Source: a virus. From it: DNA of 64,000 nucleotides. Under the pieces are notes generated by a model, which saw only the letters and a program-made list of their open reading frames with translations, ran no database searches and was not told the origin of the DNA. Below, in pieces: positions 38,394 to 46,973 of the stretch. The translations under genes and the position numbers were made by a program. The stretch covers positions 1 to 64,000 of IMG/VR virus record IMGVR_UViG_3300023179_000062; one strand, written 5' to 3'. Positions within the stretch are counted from its first letter, which is position 1. Each line of letters starts with the position of its first letter.

Positions 38394-40628
38394 TTAATAT
38401 GTCATTGCTGTATTGACCATAGCCAATATTTTTCCCATTGATACTCCTTGCCATGTAGTTGCACTGTTAGATCGAACAGTAGTATATACATTATTCCAAT
38501 TAGCACTTAATGTATTAACATTAGAATAAACACTTGAATTGTTAGCAGATTGTGTATTAGTTGAGGTATATACTGAATTATTATTTGCACTTTGAGTGGA
38601 AAATGATGTGTAGGTGTTTTGCCAACTAGCTGTCAATGATTTAACATCAGTTCCCTGATAATTCCATTGAACGGCTGAATTAGTATTAACAGTGGAATAA
38701 ACCGACATATTATTCGCACTATTAGAATTGGTATTAGAATAAACTGAATTCCAGTTAGCACTATTAGAATTTACTGTAGTAAAATTACTTAGATTATTTG
38801 CACTCTGTGTATTTAGAGTGGTGTATGATGAATTTACATTATCTACAACAGTGGTTAAACCACTAATCTTTGATTGATTTATATTTGCAGCAGAGGCAAC
38901 ATCTACGTCAACTAAAAGAGAAGCAGGTGTTTGTGTAACCCCGTCAACAACTTTTACTAACCCTGTTCCTCCGACAAAAGGTATAGTAGAGTGTAAATGT
39001 GATGGAGTGGAATCCCCAAATGCCAATGTTACAGTTTTATTATTGGCAGTTGCTTTTGCTCCAATTTCTACATATATTCTATCAGATAATGATACAGTTT
39101 TCTGTGGAACTAAACACGACATTGACTGCTGAATAAATATTCCATTATTAGTTAATACTGCATCATTGGATGTGGAAAGTAAAACAGGCGCATTTATTCC
39201 ATCATAAGTATAAACTATTACCTGTAATACGGTTGGATTATTAGTATTGGCATTGGAATATCCCCATACATTAAAATCCCAAATACCACCGGGTATAGTA
39301 GTAGTGTTCGGGTCTAACGCATCTGTTACAAAACCGGCAATCAATGTATAATTGAGTTGTGAAACAACTCCACTTGTATATATTGTTTGAGCACTTAATC
39401 CTAAACTTCCTAATTGCTTTGCAGTTAAGGGAAGATTGGTTGTGGGTGATTGTGCTAATATGGCTTGATTGAAATAATATATTTTTCCCCCTCCTGATCC
39501 ACCAGTCCCCGAGGCCCATGTTGCAGAATTAGTATTAACTGTGGTATATACAGAAACATTATTTGCACTATTACTATTAGTAGTGGAATATACTGATAAA
39601 TTATTAGCCGATTGAGTGCTAAAATTAGTAAAAGTATTTTGCCAATTACCTGTAAGAGATTTGATATCCGTTCCTTGATAATTCCAATTTGATGCGGAAT
39701 TACTATTAACAGTTGTGTAAACTGATGCATTATTGGCAGATTGTGTATTAAAAGAACTATATACATTATTCCATTTATTACTGTCGCCACCTGTAACAGT
39801 AATAACCCCATTAACATCTAATTTTGTGGTAGGAGTTATTGTGCCAATACCAACATTACCAATATTTTCTGTTAATATTAAATTTGTATTAGGATTAATT
39901 GTAATATTATTGCCTGCCCCTATGCCAAAATCTCCATAGGAATTTCCTATATTCGCAGAATCTATATTAAAATATAAAGGGTCGTTATTAATTCCTATAC
40001 TGCCAGTCAATTTGCCACCACTTAAAGGAAGATATGTTGAATCGGTAAATTCCTTTGTTACAAGCGTGGCAGAAGCACTATTCCATGAAGAAAATGCATC
40101 GTTCCAATTAGCAGAATTTGTATATACTTCTGTGAGAACAGATGAATCTATTCCTACTCCAGTTAGGGTTGCCCCGTTCCAATCAAGCATAACATCTCCA
40201 TTAGCATTATGTAATATACGCGCATTGGGATCAATGCTATTAATATTACTGCTATCTAAAATATTAGAACCTGATAAAAATGATAAAGGAGAACCTAGCG
40301 GAAGTGTTCGAACGGTTGATCCGTCTTGTTCATAATTAGTTAACCGACCTGCTTGATAATTTAATTCATAGTCAAGTGAACAGCGCAAGGAAATACCTTT
40401 ATTTCCGCCAGTAAATTGATCAGTAGTTCCTTGAACCAATCTTGATCCATTTTGAAATGATATGGCGGCACTCTCAGACATAGTTCCACCTGATAAAGGA
40501 AGATACCCGTTTTGAATATTATCTATTGTGGCACTAATTAAATTAAAATTACTTTGAACATCTGTTGATATAGATGTTCCAAATTTTCGATTTAATTCTG
40601 CTTGAAGATTTTGTTGTTCAGGTGTCAT
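38394..40628 (-). CDS. long tail fibre protein with SAN-rich repeats
   Basis: The 744-aa product has YLPLSGGTM and YLPLSGGKLTG motifs (near residues 42 and 205), typical of fibre proteins at shaft turns. Many copies of a short repeat of the form N-x-Q/N-S-A-N-N-x-S-V-Y-x-x-x-N occur in two blocks (about 290-370 and 600-730), predicted to form a trimeric helical or beta-spiral shaft. A globular beta domain lies at about 380-590. Repeat number could vary between relatives. It is flanked by other fibre genes on the same strand. Confidence 0.7.
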   Translation of the reverse strand: MTPEQQNLQAELNRKFGTSISTDVQSNFNLISATIDNIQNGYLPLSGGTMSESAAISFQNGSRLVQGTTDQFTGGNKGISLRCSLDYELNYQAGRLTNYEQDGSTVRTLPLGSPLSFLSGSNILDSSNINSIDPNARILHNANGDVMLDWNGATLTGVGIDSSVLTEVYTNSANWNDAFSSWNSASATLVTKEFTDSTYLPLSGGKLTGSIGINNDPLYFNIDSANIGNSYGDFGIGAGNNITINPNTNLILTENIGNVGIGTITPTTKLDVNGVITVTGGDSNKWNNVYSSFNTQSANNASVYTTVNSNSASNWNYQGTDIKSLTGNWQNTFTNFSTQSANNLSVYSTTNSNSANNVSVYTTVNTNSATWASGTGGSGGGKIYYFNQAILAQSPTTNLPLTAKQLGSLGLSAQTIYTSGVVSQLNYTLIAGFVTDALDPNTTTIPGGIWDFNVWGYSNANTNNPTVLQVIVYTYDGINAPVLLSTSNDAVLTNNGIFIQQSMSCLVPQKTVSLSDRIYVEIGAKATANNKTVTLAFGDSTPSHLHSTIPFVGGTGLVKVVDGVTQTPASLLVDVDVASAANINQSKISGLTTVVDNVNSSYTTLNTQSANNLSNFTTVNSNSANWNSVYSNTNSNSANNMSVYSTVNTNSAVQWNYQGTDVKSLTASWQNTYTSFSTQSANNNSVYTSTNTQSANNSSVYSNVNTLSANWNNVYTTVRSNSATTWQGVSMGKILAMVNTAMTY

Positions 40629-40636
40629 TATCTAAT

Positions 40637-40644
40637 TATTTAAT
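40637..40644 (-). promoter_or_regulatory. late promoter for the 744-aa fibre gene
   Basis: ATTAAATA, 8 nt before the ATG at 40628. Confidence 0.55.
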
Positions 40645-40646
40645 AT

Positions 40647-41564
40647 TTAATCTCGGTCTTCCCAATTTCCTACATAATTAAGGGCAACCCATTTATAAGG
40701 AACGGGTATATTCCAGTTAACCGTAGCTATTCCTTGATCGGTTTTGGTTAATGATTCGGGATCAACCACATCAATATATTCTCCATTAATAAATGTGCCT
40801 GATACATTACTAAGAAGAGTGAAATAGTCTGATATATGATATACAAAATTGCCCAATGCACTACTTGTTCGCCCCATGACAGTATCACCTAAATTAAAAA
40901 TACCATTCCATGCATATACCCACATTTGCACTTCATTCACGGGTAACACCATTAATTCTAAATAATTACCAACATCACTTGCATAACAAGAATATTGTGC
41001 CATTTGTCGTCCTATACGAAAACACCATGTACCTGTATCATCTGCGATATTAGGATATACAGAGAATCTAGTAGTTGATTCGGGTCTAGTCGAAAGAAAT
41101 TTAAAAACTCCTTGTCCTAGACATGCAGATAATGGAGGTAAACGGAAATTTATACTACTCCAATATGGGGTGGATTGGTCGGTTATAATTAATCCTGCCT
41201 GTTCTACTGTAAGAGGAACTTGATACCATCCTGATACAACAGCAGAAGAAATAAAGATACTATTCATCCATGATGCTGAATGAGTTTGAACAATAGTGGT
41301 CGTGTCGTTATTACCGCCTCCCCATCCAGCAGATAGAGAACTTACTGTATTATAATTACTATCATAATTAATAATTTTAGCATCTGTAAGACTTTCATCA
41401 TTTAAAAATATATTAGTGGCGCTTAAATCGCCTGTGAGGGTTCCACCAGTCAGCGGCAGATAATTAACCAATAAATTACCCACTACTTGGTTAAAATCTG
41501 TAATATCTTTAACCGTATGGGTATGGGAAATCTTTTTGGTTACTATTTGCTGAGAACAACTCAT
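40647..41564 (-). CDS. tail fibre protein, 305 aa
   Basis: It has a short polar N-terminus (VTKKISHTHTVKDITDF), then NYLPLTGGTLTGDLSATNIF, the same turn motif as in the 744-aa fibre, and a C-terminal beta domain with several Trp residues (SGWYQVPLT, GTWCFRIGR, VQMWVYAWNGIFN) suggestive of a carbohydrate-binding tip. It ends KWVALNYVGNWEDRD. Probably a second fibre or fibre-tip protein. Confidence 0.65.
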   Translation of the reverse strand: MSCSQQIVTKKISHTHTVKDITDFNQVVGNLLVNYLPLTGGTLTGDLSATNIFLNDESLTDAKIINYDSNYNTVSSLSAGWGGGNNDTTTIVQTHSASWMNSIFISSAVVSGWYQVPLTVEQAGLIITDQSTPYWSSINFRLPPLSACLGQGVFKFLSTRPESTTRFSVYPNIADDTGTWCFRIGRQMAQYSCYASDVGNYLELMVLPVNEVQMWVYAWNGIFNLGDTVMGRTSSALGNFVYHISDYFTLLSNVSGTFINGEYIDVVDPESLTKTDQGIATVNWNIPVPYKWVALNYVGNWEDRD

Positions 41565-41569
41565 AGTTT

Positions 41570-41577
41570 TATTTATT
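41570..41577 (-). promoter_or_regulatory. late promoter for the 305-aa fibre gene
   Basis: AATAAATA, 5 nt before the ATG at 41564. Confidence 0.75.
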
Positions 41578-42838
41578 GTAAATCAGTTACCGTGATTTCT
41601 CCCAACTGCATTAACTCTCTAATCTGTTCAAGAATAGCTTCTCGATTTATGCCTTCAGGCTCATAATAGATAATATCTTCTGTATCGCTTATAAGAGTTG
41701 GGGCGTTTAGATCACTGGTTATGATTAATCCATTTAAATATGGAAATTGTTCTACGCACCAATTATAGTGTTCGGGCAGATTTATTGGGTAAGGATTTTC
41801 TGAGCGGCTACATCTATTCGCATCTTTGGTAAGTCTGCTCCATCCGCAATCTGTTACTGCAATGATATCTGTAAATCCTATAACCTTTGCAGCAGGTAAA
41901 TCAAATGATAACTTCTGTGGTGAGAATATTGAATATTCAGAAATGGGATAACCATTGAAAACTGATCCATCAGGGGCATTATATGCAGACATTGGATACA
42001 TCGACGAGTCGCTTCCGCTTACAAATAAACTAGTAACTCTCTCAAATCCGCCACCTTCTACTGTAATAGTAGGAGTATCAGTAGTTTTGAAATAATATTT
42101 ATCAATATAGCGCAATTGTGGTACTCCTGATATAGAATAGGATTCAGTAACATTATCAGCAGTATTAGATGATAATTTATCATAATCACATGATAGCATA
42201 TCAGTAATGACTATATCATCATATATAAAGCATATAGGTTTTACTGGTTCTAATTCAGTTCTAAATAGCCATGTTTTTATGACCATATTAAGTGTTGCAC
42301 TTAATCTATAAGATTTATCATTAGGTAAATCTCCACCCACTGTTGGATATTCAATCGCAACTTGTCCATCCCAATTAACTTCCACATTTAATTTTTTACC
42401 TGTTTTTGGTTCTTTTAGTGAATAAACTAAATATGGATTAATAAATAAAGCGATATTTTGGATAATTTGATCCATATCCTGTTGATATTTGCTAAGGATA
42501 TTCAATTGAACATTAATATTCCAAGGTATAGGACGAATATTAATGTATCCTCCTTTTGGATTTTGATAAACGATGTCTTGAATTTTATTTTTATTACGTG
42601 CATCGTCCCGGCCCATACCTGTCATTGTCATACCTATAATAGGAAATTTGATAGTATCTGGCTGTCCTTTAATATCTTGTAAAATACGAGTTTTTGGACC
42701 ATAAACAAAATTAACCTTAATTCTATCGGTCATTTTTTCGTTCATGTCTTCATAACGACGAATCTCTATATCGTCTAAAGCAGACTCAAGCATCTTCAAA
42801 TTTTTGGTAATTTCGAAATTATAGTTATATTCGTTCAC
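41573..42838 (-). CDS. gp15: tail sheath stabilizer/completion protein gp15-like
   Basis: The N-terminal 250 residues match the T4 gp15 pattern: RIKVNFVYGPKTRIL, a FPIIGMTMTGMGRDD stretch, then PIPWNINVQLNILSKYQQDM followed by IIQNIALFINPYLVYS, equivalent to the T4 'PSPI...YELSIFTRYEDDMFQI' region. gp15 caps the tail and locks the last sheath ring. The C-terminal 170 residues are extra, with an IPT/TIG-like strand (PTITVEGGGFERVTSLFV). The start is GTG, 8 nt from its promoter. It is divergent from gp14 across a 27-bp gap. Confidence 0.7.
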   Translation of the reverse strand: MNEYNYNFEITKNLKMLESALDDIEIRRYEDMNEKMTDRIKVNFVYGPKTRILQDIKGQPDTIKFPIIGMTMTGMGRDDARNKNKIQDIVYQNPKGGYINIRPIPWNINVQLNILSKYQQDMDQIIQNIALFINPYLVYSLKEPKTGKKLNVEVNWDGQVAIEYPTVGGDLPNDKSYRLSATLNMVIKTWLFRTELEPVKPICFIYDDIVITDMLSCDYDKLSSNTADNVTESYSISGVPQLRYIDKYYFKTTDTPTITVEGGGFERVTSLFVSGSDSSMYPMSAYNAPDGSVFNGYPISEYSIFSPQKLSFDLPAAKVIGFTDIIAVTDCGWSRLTKDANRCSRSENPYPINLPEHYNWCVEQFPYLNGLIITSDLNAPTLISDTEDIIYYEPEGINREAILEQIRELMQLGEITVTDLQ

Positions 42839-42846
42839 AGTAATAC

Positions 42847-42854
42847 TATTTATG
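42847..42854 (-). promoter_or_regulatory. gp15: late promoter for gp15
   Basis: CATAAATA, overlapping the plus-strand promoter by 2 bp; 8 nt before the GTG at 42838. Confidence 0.7.
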
Positions 42855-42860
42855 TAAATA
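42853..42860 (+). promoter_or_regulatory. gp14: late promoter for gp14
   Basis: TGTAAATA, back-to-back with the gp15 promoter; 5 nt before the ATG at 42866. Confidence 0.7.
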
Positions 42861-42865
42861 ATATT

Positions 42866-43651
42866 ATGTCTTACGGTAATCCTAACTTTTCATTCAACCC
42901 GAAAATGGGTTATTCCTTTGACCCTTCGGGGAATAATAAGAGTGCGGAAAATAGTAATCCCGTTCCTGTAACAGATAATTTATATGTTCCGAAATGCGGA
43001 AACAACTTTATCGAAAATAACCATAAACAACAATATCAGGAATATGTGAATAACTATGGACAAACCGTATCGTATCAGCCTGTAAAGTATAATTTCAATA
43101 CACATAACTTCCTTTATGGAGAAGACCCTACATCAGGATATTTCTATGCGCGTAAGGTAAAGGCAATCATTGACTTTAATTCATATACTACATTCTTGAC
43201 TAAATTTGGTATTATGTCAGATGCTGATATTACCATTTATATTCCTATTTCAGAATTTTCCCGTGCATGGGGTTCTCCTCAAGGAGAAACATATCCACTT
43301 GCAGGCGATTTATTCATGATAGATGATTCTGCATGTGATAGACCATTAGGACAATCTCCTATGGTATTTGAAGTCACAGATAAAGACGACAAGATTAAAC
43401 CCGTGGATTTCATGGGTAAACATTATGTTTGGAGATTGACTGCTAAGCGTTTCGACTACAGCTACGAACCAAATGCTCCTCTCGAAAGATTCCTATCCGA
43501 AAATACATCGGATTCCAAGGAATATGGAAGATTGCCGGGTGGTGCAAATCCACCTGATCTTTCAGGGAAAGACTATGATGTGGATGATTTTGCTAATAAA
43601 GAGTTTAAATTACCAGATAAAGAACAATCAGTGTATGGAAAGTACTTATAA
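42866..43651 (+). CDS. gp14: neck protein gp14-like
   Basis: The 261-aa product (T4 gp14 is 256 aa) follows the gp14 layout. A polar N-terminus is followed by NFLYGEDPTSGYFYARKVKAI, a FLTKFGIMSDADITIYI strand pair, YPLAGDLFMIDDS, then the FEVTDKDDK...VWRLTAKRFDYSYEPN end. These match the 'GED', 'FG', 'GDLIYFP' and 'KFIYSGE' landmarks of T4 gp14. The protein joins gp13 at the neck so the tail can attach. Sharing a divergent promoter with gp15 links two tail-joining proteins. Confidence 0.7.
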   Translation: MSYGNPNFSFNPKMGYSFDPSGNNKSAENSNPVPVTDNLYVPKCGNNFIENNHKQQYQEYVNNYGQTVSYQPVKYNFNTHNFLYGEDPTSGYFYARKVKAIIDFNSYTTFLTKFGIMSDADITIYIPISEFSRAWGSPQGETYPLAGDLFMIDDSACDRPLGQSPMVFEVTDKDDKIKPVDFMGKHYVWRLTAKRFDYSYEPNAPLERFLSENTSDSKEYGRLPGGANPPDLSGKDYDVDDFANKEFKLPDKEQSVYGKYL

Positions 43652-43654
43652 ATG
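43647..43654 (+). promoter_or_regulatory. weak late-promoter-like site before the GIY-YIG gene
   Basis: TATAAATG overlaps the gp14 stop codon and ends 14 nt before the ATG at 43669. The last base and the spacing are off pattern. Confidence 0.3.
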
Positions 43655-43668
43655 TGATATATTAGTAT

Positions 43669-44427
43669 ATGGGTAGAATAAAATGGACTGATGAAATGTT
43701 ACATTCTGATGCATTAAAATATAAACATAGAAGTGATTGGCAGAAGAATTCCAGTGGTTATCAAATTGCTGATCGTAGAAATTTATTAGATAGTTGCTGT
43801 CAACATATGGTGCCTAAAATAAATTGTTACACCCATAATATCGGTGTGATATATGCATTTATGTTTGATGATAAAACCATATATATTGGACTGTCAGTTT
43901 CGCTACAGAAAAGATATAACTATCATTTAAGAGAAGGAATAGTTAATAAAAAAATTAATACATCTATACCTTATAAATTTATAATTTTGGAACAAAATAT
44001 CCCTAATCAAATGCTATCAGAGAAAGAAATATTTTATATAGACAAATTTAAAAATGATGGATGGAATTTATTAAATATTGCTAAGGGTGGAAGTAGAGGT
44101 GGTACTTATATTAAAATTAAAAATGAAGAATTGATGAAATCTGCTTCAAAATATTCTTCAAGAACAGAATGGGCAAGACAGGAACATAAATTATATAATG
44201 TGGCGGTTCATAGAAAATTAGTAGATAAATGTTGTGAACATATGACTGTTATTAAACGATCTTGGAATATTTCTGATGCAATTAATGAAGCACAAAAATA
44301 TTCAACTATTTCTGAATGGCAAAAAAATAATAAGTCATCTTACAATTTTTTATATAGAAAACCGGAAATGATGGATGCCATTGCACATATGAATAGACAT
44401 TATATTAGAAAAACTAATACTATATAA
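43669..44427 (+). CDS. GIY-YIG homing-type endonuclease
   Basis: The nuclease core is at residues about 58-120: GVIYAFMFDD, IYIGLSVSLQKRYNYH (GIY-YIG variant with Tyr and Arg), then EKEIFYIDKFKNDGWNLLN including the metal-binding Glu. It is flanked by three copies of a 40-aa DNA-binding-type repeat ending in C-C-x-H-M or similar (about 7-48, 150-192, 200-244). This is a free-standing mobile endonuclease placed between gp14 and gp21, like the seg genes of T4. It is visibly more AT-rich than its neighbours. Confidence 0.8.
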   Translation: MGRIKWTDEMLHSDALKYKHRSDWQKNSSGYQIADRRNLLDSCCQHMVPKINCYTHNIGVIYAFMFDDKTIYIGLSVSLQKRYNYHLREGIVNKKINTSIPYKFIILEQNIPNQMLSEKEIFYIDKFKNDGWNLLNIAKGGSRGGTYIKIKNEELMKSASKYSSRTEWARQEHKLYNVAVHRKLVDKCCEHMTVIKRSWNISDAINEAQKYSTISEWQKNNKSSYNFLYRKPEMMDAIAHMNRHYIRKTNTI

Positions 44428-44433
44428 TAAATA
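44426..44433 (+). promoter_or_regulatory. gp21: late promoter for gp21
   Basis: AATAAATA, 8 nt before the ATG at 44442, at the 3' end of the endonuclease gene. Confidence 0.75.
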
Positions 44434-44441
44434 ATCATTAT

Positions 44442-45122
44442 ATGCAAATCGCTCGTAAATTAATAGTAGAATCACCTAATTATGATCTTGTTTTCGAAAA
44501 AGTACAAGAAAATAGGGATTCTGATAAAAGGTACTTCATTACGGGACAGTATGTAATGATGAATCGCGGTAACAAAAATCGCCGTATTTATGAGGAAGAT
44601 GAAATGGTTCCTGCCGTTGATACCTATATTAAAGAATATGTTCTTGAAAACCGTGGGGGTGGAGAACTTAATCACTCTGACAAGCCAGATGTGGACTTGA
44701 CAAAGTTAGCAGATAAAATCGTTCATCTTGAACGTGATAAACATGACTCAGATTATTATCTTGGGCGTTCTTTAGTACTATCAACCCCATCCGGTAAAAT
44801 CCTTGAATCATTGATTCATGATGGTGTAAAGTTTGGTAAGTCAACTAAATGCTTAGGTCAAATTTCTGAAAGCACTGACGGTTTCAATCGTGTTAAAATG
44901 CCTATTCTCGTCTTAGTTGATAACGTATTTGATCCTTCCGTTTCCACTGCATTCGTAAATGGAATCTGTGAAAATAGAGAATATATCATTGGAAATGATG
45001 GCAAGATTGCCCGTGCATATGAAGCATTAGATGCAAGTCTTTCCAAATATCCTTCCAAGCACTCGGATGAAATCCGTGCCTATATCTTTGAAAACCTTCA
45101 GAAATTCCTTGCAAAAATTTAA
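44442..45122 (+). CDS. gp21: prohead core protease gp21
   Basis: The 226-aa product matches the T4 prohead protease family (peptidase U9, herpes-protease-like fold). It shows NRGNKNRRIYEEDEM, the GGGELNHSDKPDVDL motif with the catalytic His near residue 79, and the VLSTPSGKILESLI region with a likely catalytic Ser. It should cut scaffold, capsid and targeting peptides after [L/I]-x-E during head maturation; its own N-terminus (KLIVE) holds such a site. This is the enzyme predicted to process all tagged proteins in the window. Two small genes follow in the same message. Confidence 0.9.
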   Translation: MQIARKLIVESPNYDLVFEKVQENRDSDKRYFITGQYVMMNRGNKNRRIYEEDEMVPAVDTYIKEYVLENRGGGELNHSDKPDVDLTKLADKIVHLERDKHDSDYYLGRSLVLSTPSGKILESLIHDGVKFGKSTKCLGQISESTDGFNRVKMPILVLVDNVFDPSVSTAFVNGICENREYIIGNDGKIARAYEALDASLSKYPSKHSDEIRAYIFENLQKFLAKI

Positions 45123-45127
45123 TTAAT

Positions 45128-45415
45128 ATGAACACTCATTCTGAATTAGAATTAATATATGAAAATATGCTCACCCCGATAGGAGCATTAAGTATTACTC
45201 AACAGCAACAACCTGTACAAGTTACAGAAATTGAAGAAGAGATGTCGGAAGCCGACGAAGTGAAAATTGCTAAACAAATACTTAAACAAGTAGATCAATT
45301 GGATATGGCGGCAAGTGAAGCAGCAGTTAAAACATATCGCCGCAAATTAGAATCTATTGCTGATGCTATCAGAGATTTAACTAGTTTGTTAATTCAGGGA
45401 CACCCCGGCGTATGA
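45128..45415 (+). CDS. small core-associated candidate, 95 aa
   Basis: It begins MNTHSELELIYENML, with a cut-type site IYE/N near residue 12. The body is acidic then helical (EEEMSEADEVKIAKQIL; TYRRKLESIADAIRDL). It lies 5 nt after gp21 and overlaps the next gene by 4 nt. T4 has small core proteins (gp67, gp68) beside gp21, so a prohead-core role is likely by position. No homology is claimed. Confidence 0.5.
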   Translation: MNTHSELELIYENMLTPIGALSITQQQQPVQVTEIEEEMSEADEVKIAKQILKQVDQLDMAASEAAVKTYRRKLESIADAIRDLTSLLIQGHPGV

Positions 45416-45621
45416 CACAAAAATTTGATAAATTTGTAAACGATTTAATTTCTAAATATGGTGAAAAAGAAGTATATTCGGGTATAGATGTTGAAAAAGA
45501 ACACAAAGATATTACGCATGGAGATAAGCTAAAAACAGCTAAAATAGCTGCTGTACATTTAAAAGAAAGACCTGATTACTACAAAAAACTTAAAAAATAC
45601 GTAGAATCTAATAGCAATTAG
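45412..45621 (+). CDS. small protein of the EH...HLxExPDYY type, 69 aa
   Basis: After a targeting-like start (MTQKFDKFVNDLI, but lacking the Glu) it has GIDVEKEHKDI, then KLKTAKIAAVHLKERPDYYKKL. This pattern (Glu-His followed by IA..HL.E.PDYY) is known in short phage and bacterial proteins, probably DUF5661; function is unknown. It overlaps the 95-aa gene by 4 nt and converges on the 133-aa gene. Confidence 0.5.
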   Translation: MTQKFDKFVNDLISKYGEKEVYSGIDVEKEHKDITHGDKLKTAKIAAVHLKERPDYYKKLKKYVESNSN

Positions 45622-46019
45622 CAATTCCATTTTCTTAAGCTTTTATTGATGCGGCTATCTGGATCATTTGCAGTTTTAGCAGAAGTTAATTTAGATTTCA
45701 TGCCTTTCATACGTGAGCAAAAAGATTTTCGACGTTTTGCAGATTTACTCCCTTTTTTCAATTTAGAGGGTTCAGTAGTTACTGCTGTTTGTAATTTAGA
45801 ACCGGGATGTTCCCTTTTATATGACTCCACCCCTTTTTTATTAAGACCGCCTTCGGGATTTTTCCCTTCTTTTCGTTGCCATGCAGGGGTTGAACTTTCT
45901 TGGACAGGCACACAATTTGGTACTGTTCTTTTCCCCTTCTTTTTCATTCCTACTTTCTTGTAGCCTTTCCAACAGGATTCTAAGATAGAAGTTACATATT
46001 CGTCAAATTGTTCGGTCAT
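45618..46019 (-). CDS. basic packaged-protein candidate with RRKSFC-RM motif, 133 aa
   Basis: The start MTEQFDEYVTSILESC is a targeting peptide (predicted cut ILE/S). The rest is highly basic, with WQRKEGKNPEGGLNKKGVESY and then AKRRKSFCSRMKGMKSKL, and ends DPDSRINKSLRKWNC. This layout resembles a small phage family (DUF6321 type, name from memory) of unknown function. Charge and tag suggest a DNA-bound internal head protein injected with the genome. Confidence 0.6.
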   Translation of the reverse strand: MTEQFDEYVTSILESCWKGYKKVGMKKKGKRTVPNCVPVQESSTPAWQRKEGKNPEGGLNKKGVESYKREHPGSKLQTAVTTEPSKLKKGSKSAKRRKSFCSRMKGMKSKLTSAKTANDPDSRINKSLRKWNC

Positions 46020-46024
46020 GTATA

Positions 46025-46225
46025 TTATTTACATTTTTTTATATTATATGTGTTGTTGTAATGAATTTTGATTTGATTAGTAAGAAAATGCATGATTCGT
46101 CCTTCATTTTCTAATGCAACAGTCCATACATCATTCTCATGCATTCCATTTTCTTTTATATATAGTACATAACCTTGCCCCATTGGAGTGACTACAGGAA
46201 TAGGGTCTTTTGGTTCAAATATCAT
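46025..46225 (-). CDS. small SH3-like phage protein, 66 aa
   Basis: MIFEPKDPIPVVTPMGQGYVLYIK, then ENDVWTVALENEGRIMHF and a lysine-rich end. The VxTPxGxGxVLYI and NDVWxV strands suggest a small beta barrel. No convincing promoter is seen, though ATAAATG overlaps the start. Function unknown. Confidence 0.5.
   Translation of the reverse strand: MIFEPKDPIPVVTPMGQGYVLYIKENGMHENDVWTVALENEGRIMHFLTNQIKIHYNNTYNIKKCK
46026..46033 (-). promoter_or_regulatory. late promoter for the 133-aa basic gene
   Basis: TGTAAATA, 6 nt before the ATG at 46019. Confidence 0.65.
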
Positions 46226-46280
46226 TTATCTGAATATAAAAATGCCAGTATGAAGTTGGAGTGAATCAGATGAAGATGAT

Positions 46281-46730
46281 TTAATATCTTGATGTTCCCC
46301 GCATCCACGAAGGGATATCTGTCGTTTTTGGCATCGGAGTAGATTGTTGTTTCGGACCTTGACTTGACGTATTAGGTTGATTGGGCATTGCGGTATTACT
46401 TCCAGTGGGTGTGGATGGTTGATTAGATGTAGCTAAAAATTGTGGAAATTTCTGTTGAATCTGATTAAGAAGATTTTTACTTATTTGTGCAGTGAAATTT
46501 CTAGGAGAGAGCTTACTAACTGAACCGCTTGTATTTATAACTGAACCGTCTTGTGTATATGGTAGATATTCGGATTGAATACTGGGGTCCATATTATTAT
46601 AGGTATTAGCATCTGTTATTTTTCTAGCATTACCATTCGCATCAAATGACATATATCCTATGGCTTGTGGAGAAGATTTATTATATAATGCTTCAACTAT
46701 ACATTCTAATTTATTATTATTATATGTCAT
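46281..46730 (-). CDS. unknown protein with Pro/Gln/Ser-rich tail, 149 aa
   Basis: It opens MTYNNNKLECIVEALYN, which contains a cut-type IVE/A near residue 13, so it may be another packaged protein. The first 90 residues hold a small domain (QAIGYMSFDANGNARKI; FTAQISKNLLNQIQQKF). The last 50 residues are disordered, rich in Thr, Pro, Gln and Ser, ending PSWMRGTSRY. No family is recognised. Confidence 0.4.
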   Translation of the reverse strand: MTYNNNKLECIVEALYNKSSPQAIGYMSFDANGNARKITDANTYNNMDPSIQSEYLPYTQDGSVINTSGSVSKLSPRNFTAQISKNLLNQIQQKFPQFLATSNQPSTPTGSNTAMPNQPNTSSQGPKQQSTPMPKTTDIPSWMRGTSRY

Positions 46731-46736
46731 ATAATA

Positions 46737-46744
46737 TATTTATA
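46737..46744 (-). promoter_or_regulatory. late promoter for the 149-aa gene
   Basis: TATAAATA, 6 nt before the ATG at 46730. Confidence 0.75.
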
Positions 46745-46758
46745 GATTAATTCAAATT

Positions 46759-46947
46759 TTATAGGTCTTCATAACTATATGAGGTATAATCCATTTCATC
46801 ATATACATCCTTATGACCTTGACATGCATGTAGCCAAGTCCAAGAATCTCCGTCACCCTCATCACCAACTACTTTAACATCTCCCCAACAAGGTTTTTCC
46901 TCAGTTGAAAGATAGTTATATGTGCAATCTGATCCAGTAGCTTCCAT
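46759..46947 (-). CDS. small Cys/Trp protein, 62 aa
   Basis: It has YLSTEEKPCWGDVKVVGDEG and then SWTWLHACQGHKDVYDE. The pair CWG...W-x-H-A-C-x-G-H suggests a small metal-binding fold (Cys, Cys, His, His); I recall similar short proteins from T4-like phages but cannot name a family. It is acidic. Its promoter is unclear: AGTAAATA lies 18 nt upstream. Confidence 0.45.
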   Translation of the reverse strand: MEATGSDCTYNYLSTEEKPCWGDVKVVGDEGDGDSWTWLHACQGHKDVYDEMDYTSYSYEDL

Positions 46948-46965
46948 ATTATCTACTTATTGGGG

Positions 46966-46973
46966 TATTTACT
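46966..46973 (-). promoter_or_regulatory. possible late promoter for the 62-aa gene
   Basis: AGTAAATA, 18 nt before the ATG at 46947; spacing is longer than usual. Confidence 0.35.

Noticed and set aside
38500-39800. Short repeats in the fibre gene as a CRISPR-like array
   Set aside because: The repeats are in-frame, degenerate and code for a SAN-rich fibre shaft; spacing is irregular.
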